Of a stretch of DNA of 64,000 nt, positions 57,878-64,000 are shown piece by piece. The notes under the pieces were generated by a model. It saw nothing but the letters and a program-made list of their open reading frames with translations, made no database searches and had not been told where the DNA came from. The stretch covers positions 62,001-126,000 of the forward strand of contig JADJAS010000003.1 of the NCBI GenBank assembly GCA_016704145.1, given 5' to 3'. A program made the position numbers and the translations under genes. Each line of letters opens with the position of its first letter. Within the stretch, counting starts at the first letter, position 1. The DNA is from Rhodocyclaceae bacterium. GTDB lineage: Bacteria; Pseudomonadota; Gammaproteobacteria; Burkholderiales; Rhodocyclaceae.

Positions 57878-58450
57878 TCAACGCACACGCGCCGATATCT
57901 CCGGCCACGCTTTGCGCAGATAGTATGCCATCGACCAGAGCGTCAGAAATGCCGCCAGGTAAATCAACCAGGTGCCCAGGGTTTGCGGCTCCAGCGGGCC
58001 TAGGCGATCATGGTAGAGCAGCATCGGCAGGGCGATCAATTGCGCGGTGGTCTTGAGTTTGCCGATGAAGGACACGGCAATGCTCTTCGCCGCGCCGATC
58101 TTGGCCATCCATTCGCGCAGCGCGGAGATGGCGATCTCGCGGCCGATGATGATGATCGCGATGACGGCGTCGACGCGGCCGAGCTGGATCAAGATGGCCA
58201 GCGCGGCGGCGACCATCAATTTGTCGGCCACGGGATCCAGGAACGCACCAAACGCCGAGGTCTGGCCCAGCTTGCGCGCCAACCAGCCGTCGAAGGCATC
58301 GGTCACGGCGGCGGCGATGAATATGACGGTGGCCCAGTGGTTTCGGTCAGCGGCAGGCGGCCAGTCCCAGGGTGAATAGAACACGCCGACAAAGATGGGA
58401 ATCATCAGGATACGCGCCCAGGTCAGCAGGTTCGGTACGTTGAGCGGCAT
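57878..58450 (-). CDS. pgsA: CDP-diacylglycerol--glycerol-3-phosphate 3-phosphatidyltransferase
   Basis: Integral membrane enzyme making phosphatidylglycerophosphate, the committed step to phosphatidylglycerol. The 190 residues include the CDP-alcohol phosphotransferase signature D-G-x2-A-R-x8-G-x3-D-x3-D in DGWLARKLGQTSAFGAFLDP plus VADK, and several hydrophobic helices. It starts two bases after the uvrC stop and precedes the tRNA cluster; the uvrC-pgsA-tRNA order is common in proteobacteria. Confidence 0.96.
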   Translation of the reverse strand: MPLNVPNLLTWARILMIPIFVGVFYSPWDWPPAADRNHWATVIFIAAAVTDAFDGWLARKLGQTSAFGAFLDPVADKLMVAAALAILIQLGRVDAVIAIIIIGREIAISALREWMAKIGAAKSIAVSFIGKLKTTAQLIALPMLLYHDRLGPLEPQTLGTWLIYLAAFLTLWSMAYYLRKAWPEISARVR

Positions 58451-58452
58451 CG

Positions 58453-60273
58453 TCAGCGGCTATGCAGGTGGTCGTAAATGGTTTGCGCCATCTTCCGGGA
58501 AATTCCGTCGGCCCGGCGCAGATCTTCCACCGTTGCCGCCATGACTCCGTCAAGTCCGCCGAAATGCGCCAGAAGGCTGCGTCGCTTCGCCGGCCCGATG
58601 CCCGACACGTCCTCCAGCTTCGAGCGGCCGCGCGCCTTGGCCCGTCGCGCCCGATGACCGGCGATGGCGAAGCGGTGCGCCTCGTCGCGGATTTCCTGAA
58701 TCAGGTGGAAACCGGTTTGATCGGGCGCCAATTGTAGCGGCTCTGCGCGCCCATGGACGAACAGCGTTTCCAACCCGGCCTTCCGTTCCTCGCCTTTAGC
58801 AACGCCGACGGACGCCAGATGGTCGAGGCCGATTTCGGCGAGGACTTCACGGGCGACCCGATGCTGGCCCTTGCCGCCGTCGATCAGGATCAGGTCGGGC
58901 GCAGCGCTTTCGCCGGTCGCCACCTTCTCGTAGCGTCGGGTCAGCGCCTGTCGCATCGCCGCGTAGTCGTCGCCTGGCGCGATGCCGGCGATATTGAAGC
59001 GGCGGTATTCGCTCTTTTTCATGGCACCGTCGACGCAGACCACGCAAGATGCCACCGTCCCCTCGCCCATCGTGTGGCTGATGTCGAAACACTCGATGCG
59101 TCGTGGCGATTCGGGCAGGCCCAGTGCTTCCTGCAATGCCACCAGGCGGCCGCCGGCGCGCAACCTCGACTGACGCCGTGATTCGATGGCCAGCCATGCG
59201 TTCTTTTCGGCCATGGTCAGCCAGGCGCGCTCCATTTCGTTTTTCGGGGTTGCGATGACCGACTTGACACCTGGGTCATCGGTGAGCGCCACGCCGACGA
59301 TGATCCGTTTTGGCGGTGGATGATCGAGATAATGCTGGCTCATGAAGGCAACGAGCGCTTCGCCCGGCTCGATGTCCGCCTCCGCGCTTTGCGCGGGGAA
59401 GCAGGCGCGGTCGCCGAGGTGGAGGCCGCCTCGCACCATGGCGAGGTTCACGCAGGGTTCGCCGCGCGCCACCACGATGGCCAGGATGTCCGCATTTTCC
59501 TCGCCGGTCGAACTGACGTACTGTCGGTGCAGCACCGCCTGCAGCGAACGGATCTGGTCGCGCAGCGCCGCCGCCTCCTCGAAGCGCAGTCCCTCGGCGG
59601 CGGCCTGCATACGTTCGGTCAGACCGTCAATCACCTCCGATTGACGGCCGCGCAGAAACAGTGCCGCGAGGCGCAGATCGTGCGCGTACTCCTCTTGCGA
59701 GACGAGGCCCACGCAGGGCGCCTTGCAGCGCTTGATCTGGTGCATCAGGCACGGCCGCGAACGATGCGCGAAGACGGCATCCTCGCAGGTACGCAGCAGG
59801 AATGTCTTCTGCAGGAGATGGATGCTTTCCCTCACCGCCAGCCCGCTCGGAAACGGGCCGAAGTACAGCGACTTCCTGTCGAAAGTGCCACGATGGAAGG
59901 CCAGGCGCGGGAACTCGTGGCCCGACAGGCAGATGTACGGATAGGACTTGTCGTCGCGGAAAAGAATGTTGTATTTCGGCGCGAGCTTCTTGATCAGTGT
60001 GTTTTCGAGGATCAGCGCCTCGGCCTCGGAGCGTGTCGCCGTGGTCTCGACGTTCGCCACCTGTTGCAGCATGAGGATGATGCGCGGACTCTGGCCGGTC
60101 TTCTGGAAGTAGGACGAAACGCGCTTCTTGAGGTTTTTCGCCTTGCCGACGTAGAGCACGCGGTCAGCGGCGTCGAGCATGCGATAGACGCCCGGCGATT
60201 CAGTCAGCGTGGCGAGGAATTCCTTCGCGTCGAACGCTTCAGCCGAGTTCGGTGCGGATATTCCGGAACACAT
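58453..60273 (-). CDS. uvrC: UvrABC system protein C
   Basis: UvrC makes both incisions in nucleotide excision repair. The 606 residues contain the N-terminal GIY-YIG nuclease (SPGVYRMLDAADRVLYVGKAKNLKKRVSSYF), the Cys-rich region with CLMHQIKRCKAPCVG, a UVR domain (ERMQAAAEGLRFEEAAALRDQI), an RNase H-like domain (IECFDISHTMGEGTVASCVV and ILIDGGKGQ) and C-terminal helix-hairpin-helix motifs. Its 5' end overlaps the upstream glycosylase gene by about 35 nt, so DNA repair genes are coupled here. Confidence 0.97.
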   Translation of the reverse strand: MCSGISAPNSAEAFDAKEFLATLTESPGVYRMLDAADRVLYVGKAKNLKKRVSSYFQKTGQSPRIILMLQQVANVETTATRSEAEALILENTLIKKLAPKYNILFRDDKSYPYICLSGHEFPRLAFHRGTFDRKSLYFGPFPSGLAVRESIHLLQKTFLLRTCEDAVFAHRSRPCLMHQIKRCKAPCVGLVSQEEYAHDLRLAALFLRGRQSEVIDGLTERMQAAAEGLRFEEAAALRDQIRSLQAVLHRQYVSSTGEENADILAIVVARGEPCVNLAMVRGGLHLGDRACFPAQSAEADIEPGEALVAFMSQHYLDHPPPKRIIVGVALTDDPGVKSVIATPKNEMERAWLTMAEKNAWLAIESRRQSRLRAGGRLVALQEALGLPESPRRIECFDISHTMGEGTVASCVVCVDGAMKKSEYRRFNIAGIAPGDDYAAMRQALTRRYEKVATGESAAPDLILIDGGKGQHRVAREVLAEIGLDHLASVGVAKGEERKAGLETLFVHGRAEPLQLAPDQTGFHLIQEIRDEAHRFAIAGHRARRAKARGRSKLEDVSGIGPAKRRSLLAHFGGLDGVMAATVEDLRRADGISRKMAQTIYDHLHSR

Positions 60274-60859
60274 CGTGAAAGTCAGCCGTGGTGAGACGCC
60301 GCGTCTGCGTGTTGTAGCGGCTGCAATGGTAGGAGTCGATCAGCACGCGCCCCTCGGTCAGGGCATGCCGGGCGCCGTGGCCGAAGGCGCAGGCGCCCTG
60401 CTTCATGCCCAGCGCCAGCAGCACCGCCTGGTGCGCGATCTGGCCCAGCGCCAGGATCACGCGCACGTCTGGCGAGGCGGCGATCTCCTCGGCGAGATGG
60501 CGGTTGCAAGTCCTGATCTCGGCCGGTTCCGGCTTGTTCTGCGGCGGCAGGCACTTGACGGCGTTGGTGATGCGGCAATCGATCAGTTCCAGGCCATCGT
60601 CGCGCGCCACCGACACCGGGCGGCTGGCCAAGCCGAAGGCATGCAGTGTTTCGTACAGCAGGATGCCGGCATGATCGCCGGTGAACGGCCGGCCGCTGCG
60701 GTTGGCGCCATGCATGCCCGGTGCGAGGCCGACGATCAGGAGTCTCGCACGGGGATCGCCGAAAGGCAGCACCGGCCGGGCGTGGTAGCCGGGGTGCTGA
60801 TGGCGCACTTCGGCCAGGAAACCGGCGAGGCGCGGACATGAGGCGCATTCTTCGAGCAT
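60239..60859 (-). CDS. Uracil-DNA glycosylase, family 5 (UdgB-like)
   Basis: The 206-residue enzyme removes uracil and other deaminated bases from DNA. Motif A is GLAPGMHGANRSGRPFTGD, without the polar water-activating residue of family 4, and the C-terminal motif is HCSRYNTQTRRLT, both of the family 5 type. Cysteines CASC near the N-terminus and KCLPP can hold an Fe-S cluster. The ATG at 60859 is preferred to one at 60877 because the latter overlaps the divergent earP start. A copy of the 23-bp motif lies at its C-terminal end, encoding TTADF. Confidence 0.88.
   Translation of the reverse strand: MLEECASCPRLAGFLAEVRHQHPGYHARPVLPFGDPRARLLIVGLAPGMHGANRSGRPFTGDHAGILLYETLHAFGLASRPVSVARDDGLELIDCRITNAVKCLPPQNKPEPAEIRTCNRHLAEEIAASPDVRVILALGQIAHQAVLLALGMKQGACAFGHGARHALTEGRVLIDSYHCSRYNTQTRRLTTADFHDVFRNIRTELG
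60278..60300 (-). repeat. Dispersed 23-bp motif, 20/23 match
   Basis: Minus-strand copy inside the uracil-DNA glycosylase gene, read as RLTTADF. Confidence 0.6.
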
Positions 60860-60875
60860 TGGGCTAGGATACCGC

Positions 60876-61931
60876 ATGGGGATCAGCTGCGACCTCTTCT
60901 GCCGCGTGGTCGACAATCTGGGCGATGCCGGCGTCTGCTGGCGGCTGGCGCGCCAGTTGGCGGTTGAATTCGGCTGGCAGGTTCGCCTGTGGATCGACGA
61001 TCCGGCACCGCTCGCCGCGCTGGCGCCGGATCGCGCCGGCGTTGCGGTGGCAGTCCATCGCTGGCAGGGCGAATTTCCGGACGTCGAAGCCGCGCAGGTC
61101 GTCATCGAGGCCTTCGCCTGCGAACTGCCGCCGCGTCATGTCGAGCGCATGGCGGCCCAGCCCCGGCCACCGGTCTGGATCAACCTCGAATACCTGTCGG
61201 CGGAGGACTGGGTGCCGGGCTGTCATGGCCAGCCCTCGCCTCATCCCACCCTGCCACTGCCCAAACATTTCTTCTTTCCGGGATTTGTCGCGGGTACCGG
61301 CGGGTTGATCCGGGAGCGGGATGCCGATTTCGGCCAGCGCGGCATTGGCAGTGCTCTGGCGATATCGATGTTCTGTTACGACAATCCCGCCCTGCCGGCG
61401 TTGCTGGACGTCTGGGCAGGCGGTGGTGAACCTGTCGTCTGCCGCGTGACCGACGGCCTGCCGCGCAAGCAAGTGTCGAGATGGCTCGGCACAGGCTTCG
61501 AACCGGGCGAAACAGCGCGGCGTGGCGCGCTGGAACTGACCGCCCTGCCGTTCGTGCCGCAGCCGGACTACGACCGATTACTCGGGGCCTGCGACCTGAA
61601 TTTCGTGCGCGGCGAGGATTCCTTCGTGCGCGCCCAGTGGGCACGACGTCCGTTCGTCTGGCAGGCGTATTCCCAGGCCGATGGTGCCCACTGGCCGAAG
61701 ATCGACGCGTTTCTCGCCGTGTATTCAAGCGGACTATCGCCGGGGCGGCGTGCCGCCACGGCTGACTTTTTCCGCGCCTGGAACGGCCGGGGCGATGTCG
61801 CCGCCGCCTGGCTGGCGTTCCGGGCCGCCCTGCCCGACCTGGCCGGCCACGCCCAGCCGTGGGCCGCGGAGATCGCAAGTCACGGAAATCTTGCGGAAAA
61901 TCTAGTGCGTTTCTGCCTCGGGCGGCTATAA
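60876..61931 (+). CDS. earP: Elongation factor P arginine rhamnosyltransferase EarP
   Basis: EarP moves rhamnose from dTDP-rhamnose to Arg32 of EF-P, activating it for rescue of polyproline stalls. The 351 residues start [29 protein letters not shown], with the catalytic Asp residues in the DNLGD loop, and carry [23 protein letters not shown], the nucleotide-sugar site, near residue 245. efp follows 43 bp downstream with the modified arginine present, so substrate and enzyme are linked. A perfect copy of the 23-bp motif is inside. Confidence 0.96.
   Translation: MGISCDLFCRVVDNLGDAGVCWRLARQLAVEFGWQVRLWIDDPAPLAALAPDRAGVAVAVHRWQGEFPDVEAAQVVIEAFACELPPRHVERMAAQPRPPVWINLEYLSAEDWVPGCHGQPSPHPTLPLPKHFFFPGFVAGTGGLIRERDADFGQRGIGSALAISMFCYDNPALPALLDVWAGGGEPVVCRVTDGLPRKQVSRWLGTGFEPGETARRGALELTALPFVPQPDYDRLLGACDLNFVRGEDSFVRAQWARRPFVWQAYSQADGAHWPKIDAFLAVYSSGLSPGRRAATADFFRAWNGRGDVAAAWLAFRAALPDLAGHAQPWAAEIASHGNLAENLVRFCLGRL
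61747..61769 (+). repeat. Dispersed 23-bp motif, perfect copy
   Basis: Perfect copy inside earP, encoding RAATADF as in truB although the proteins are unrelated. Confidence 0.7.
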
Positions 61932-61974
61932 TCCGCCCCTTTATTTTTCGCCTCCACAGGCTCAGGCACGCAAC

Positions 61975-62535
61975 ATGAAAACCGCACAGGAACTCCGCTC
62001 CGGCAACGTCATCATGGTTGACGGCGCTCCGCTCGTCGTCACCAAGAACGAATACAACAAGTCCGGCCGCAACGCCGCCGTCGTCAAGTTCAAGTTCAAG
62101 AACCTGCTCACCGGCGCGCCTTCCGAGGCCGTCTACAAGGCCGACGATAAGTTCGAGCAAGTGGTTCCGGACCGCAAGGAATGCACCTACTCCTACTTCG
62201 CCGATCCGATGTACGTCTTCATGGACCTTGATTACAACCAGTACGAAGTCGAGGCGGAGAACATGGAAGACGCCATCCCGTACCTTGAGGACGGCATGCC
62301 GGTGGAAGTGGTGTTCTTCGAGGGCAAGGCAATCTCGGTCGAGATGCCGAACTCGGTCGTGCGCGAGATCGAATACACCGAACCGGCCGTCAAGGGCGAC
62401 ACGTCGGGCAAGGTACTGAAGCCCGCGCGCATCAAGCCCAGCGGTATCGAAGTCATGGTGCCGATCTTTGTCGCGACCGGCGACAAGATCGAAATCGACA
62501 CCCGCACGGGCGAGTACAAGAACCGCGTGAAATAA
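61975..62535 (+). CDS. efp: Elongation factor P
   Basis: EF-P binds stalled ribosomes between P and E sites and promotes peptide bonds at polyproline. The 186 residues contain the loop [13 protein letters not shown] with Arg32, the EarP target, in place of the lysine modified in E. coli. C-terminal OB domains end [12 protein letters not shown] strong terminator follows. Confidence 0.97.
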   Translation: MKTAQELRSGNVIMVDGAPLVVTKNEYNKSGRNAAVVKFKFKNLLTGAPSEAVYKADDKFEQVVPDRKECTYSYFADPMYVFMDLDYNQYEVEAENMEDAIPYLEDGMPVEVVFFEGKAISVEMPNSVVREIEYTEPAVKGDTSGKVLKPARIKPSGIEVMVPIFVATGDKIEIDTRTGEYKNRVK

Positions 62536-62567
62536 GCCACCAACCCGGGCGTCGATCTCTCATGAAC

Positions 62568-62598
62568 ATGGGGCGGCCTTGGCCGCCCCATTTTTTTG
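62568..62598 (+). terminator. Terminator after efp
   Basis: ATGGGGCGGCC (62568-62578), TT loop, and its complement (62581-62591), continuing into TTTTTTT. Perfect 11-bp stem. Confidence 0.92.
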
Positions 62599-62616
62599 GT
62601 ATCGCGGGTACACGAC

Positions 62617-62630
62617 TGACCATTCGGTCA
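62617..62630. promoter_or_regulatory. Possible operator upstream of the FeeM-like gene
   Basis: Palindrome TGACC-ATTC-GGTCA about 155 bp before the start of the FeeM-like gene, in an AT-richer intergenic region (62600-62786). It could be a repressor site; no regulator is known. Confidence 0.3.
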
Positions 62631-62786
62631 ATCGTCAGATTTAGCCAACTTTTTCTAAAGTTTTACAAAGCTACGTCGTAAAAATCACTACAGCCAACTC
62701 CGGATATGGGAGACTTGGGAGGCTGGGTTCGCCTCGAGGGGGAGGAAGGGCCCGGATTCTCATGAACCGAATTGGAGATTGGCCCA

Positions 62787-63560
62787 ATGACCATGCAGCT
62801 CGCAGCGGAATCGCGTCAGCGCAATGAACGTAACGACCTTAAAACCGCAGTTCGGATTACCGATGAAAGACTGCCGTTCACGGTCAAGTTGGTGACCACA
62901 GAAGAAGAGATGAACAAAGCCGTTTCCATTCGCCACTCCGCCTATGCGCGCCATGTTCCGGATTTCGCGGAGCAACTCAAGCGCCCGGAAAGTCGCGACT
63001 ACGAAGACGGGACGGCAATTCTCCTGGCCGAATCCAGGTTGGACGGCACGCCACTGGGCACCATGCGGATTCAGACCAACCAGTTCGGTCCCCTCGGGCT
63101 GGAACAATCCGTCGACTTACCGGACTGGCTGCAATGCATGAGTCTGGCCGAAGCAACCAGACTCGGAGTCACAGAGGCCCGCGAAGGCCGGGTCGTGAAG
63201 ACTTTCCTTTTCAAGGCCTACTATCTCTATTGCCTGCATGCCGAAATCGACTGGATGGTGATCACGGCACGCAAGCCGCTGGATCGCCAATACGATGCAT
63301 TGCTTTTCCGCGACGTGTTTGGCGCGAGCGAATATATCCCCATGCGCCATGTCGGTAACATGCCGCACCGCGTCATGGCGCTCAAGGTGAGCGACGTCGA
63401 ACCCAGCTGGAGTGTGGTTGGGCATCCCCTCTACAACCTCTTCTTTCATGTCAATCATCCCGATGTCGACGTTGGTGGCACGCCCGACGACGTTCGCAGA
63501 TATGGTATGGCGATGCCGTCGCGCGCCACGCATTTCCTGACGGGATTACGTCCCCAATAA
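62787..63560 (+). CDS. N-acyl amino acid synthase FeeM-like acyltransferase
   Basis: From the ATG at 62787 (GGAG upstream), 257 residues resembling the FeeM/GNAT-like fold that uses acyl-ACP: FTVKLVTTEEEMNKAVSIRHSAYARHVPDF, DGTPLGTMRIQTNQFGPLGLEQSVDLP, EATRLGVTEAREGRVVKTFLFKAYYLYC and DALLFRDVFGASEYIPM. Similar proteins are common in environmental betaproteobacteria and resemble N-acyl amino acid and autoinducer synthases. The substrate is unknown. The membrane sensor gene follows, perhaps as one signalling unit. Confidence 0.7.
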   Translation: MTMQLAAESRQRNERNDLKTAVRITDERLPFTVKLVTTEEEMNKAVSIRHSAYARHVPDFAEQLKRPESRDYEDGTAILLAESRLDGTPLGTMRIQTNQFGPLGLEQSVDLPDWLQCMSLAEATRLGVTEAREGRVVKTFLFKAYYLYCLHAEIDWMVITARKPLDRQYDALLFRDVFGASEYIPMRHVGNMPHRVMALKVSDVEPSWSVVGHPLYNLFFHVNHPDVDVGGTPDDVRRYGMAMPSRATHFLTGLRPQ

Positions 63561-63638
63561 CATGGCCATGACCGTCTTCGCATCCGCGTGCGTGGCCACC
63601 TGCCTCTCCCACCGGGACGGGCGGAGAGCCACGAACGC

Positions 63639-64000
63639 ATGGAACTGCGCAAGACGCTGCTAGGCCGATTCGGGGCATTCGAGCCGCCGACGATGGAGTC
63701 GCTGCTATGCAGCGTTTCCATCGTCGGTATTCCGCTGTTCATCGCGCTGTTCTCGGTGCTCATGTTGCTGGTCGGAACCCATCACCAACAGGACGCAGGG
63801 GGCGCCCGACTGTCATTCTCGGTGCAAGTCGAGCCGGATGACTCGCTCAACGCATTCAGACCGCTCGCCGCGGACCAGGCCGTACCACTGCTCGACCTTC
63901 ATGACACACGACGCGCCGAGACGCCGCTCTGGCTGCAATTCACCCTCGCGAGAACGGGCAGTGGCGAGGGCGATGCTCACCTGATCGAATTTCCCTCGCG
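63639..64000 (+). CDS. Membrane sensor protein, N-terminal part (partial)
   Basis: The visible 120 residues start MELRKTLLGRFGAFEPPTME, have one membrane helix (VGIPLFIALFSVLMLLVG) and then an extracytoplasmic domain (LSFSVQVEPDDSLNAFRPLAA, then TPLWLQFTLARTG) that resembles 7TMR-DISM-type ligand domains. A GTG at 63588 is an alternative start. The output domain is beyond the window; a histidine kinase or GGDEF protein would be expected. Confidence 0.55.
   Translation, partial: MELRKTLLGRFGAFEPPTMESLLCSVSIVGIPLFIALFSVLMLLVGTHHQQDAGGARLSFSVQVEPDDSLNAFRPLAADQAVPLLDLHDTRRAETPLWLQFTLARTGSGEGDAHLIEFPS

Overview
The window looks like a high-GC betaproteobacterial chromosome, most likely from the Rhodocyclales or relatives. 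The basis is the EarP/EF-P pair with an arginine at position 32 of EF-P, the gene neighbourhoods, the tRNA contexts and the protein sequences; no search was run. Most of the window is ordinary core genome. It carries one cryptic IS patch and, at 46303-57066, a complete-looking provirus of about 10.7 kb.

Layout. 1-13710: end of a peptide-type ABC transporter, fabI, ppiD, an RluF-type pseudouridine synthase, rlmJ, a two-gene HD-GYP/EAL cyclic-di-GMP unit, and a gcvT-gcvH-gcvP operon behind a tandem glycine riboswitch with an overlapping terminator. 14016-19649: a PHP phosphatase, a YciO-type protein, an M50 protease, trpS, scpA, scpB and rluB. 19686-21560: an IS1595-type element beside a decayed ISAs1-type transposase. 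21575-30240: the rimP-nusA-infB-rbfA-truB-rpsO-pnp transcription/translation cluster, then convergent dksA and tRNA-Val. 31038-35395: a small accessory cluster with a Tat-signal flavin oxidoreductase broken by an in-frame amber codon, an NTF2-like secreted protein and an AraC regulator. 35471-46259: tRNA-Asn, an AsmA-like protein, an aminotransferase, uvrB, a large DUF748-type protein and an FadH-like reductase. 57096-64000: a DUF1178 protein, tRNA-Leu, tRNA-Cys, tRNA-Gly, pgsA, uvrC, a family 5 uracil-DNA glycosylase, earP, efp, a FeeM-like synthase and the start of a membrane sensor.

The provirus combines features of a tailless, membrane-containing double-stranded DNA phage of the PM2 (Corticoviridae) type. 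It has an HUH replication initiator, a short packaging ATPase, a 271-residue candidate double jelly-roll capsid protein, many one-pass membrane proteins, a GH24 lysozyme and a holin. It encodes no integrase. It is flanked by two 28-bp dif-like sites with an identical 6-bp core, so it probably entered through host XerC/XerD at the chromosome dimer-resolution site. The 3' end of its HTH regulator lies across the attachment site: in the circular form the reading frame continues 31 codons further, so integration would shorten the regulator. In the circle this gene would also be followed by the two genes now found at the left edge.

A second unusual signal is a 23-bp word (core GCCGCCACGGCTGACTTT). 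It recurs at least seven times, with four weaker copies, inside unrelated genes and in different reading frames. It behaves like a DNA-level signal such as an uptake or architecture sequence.
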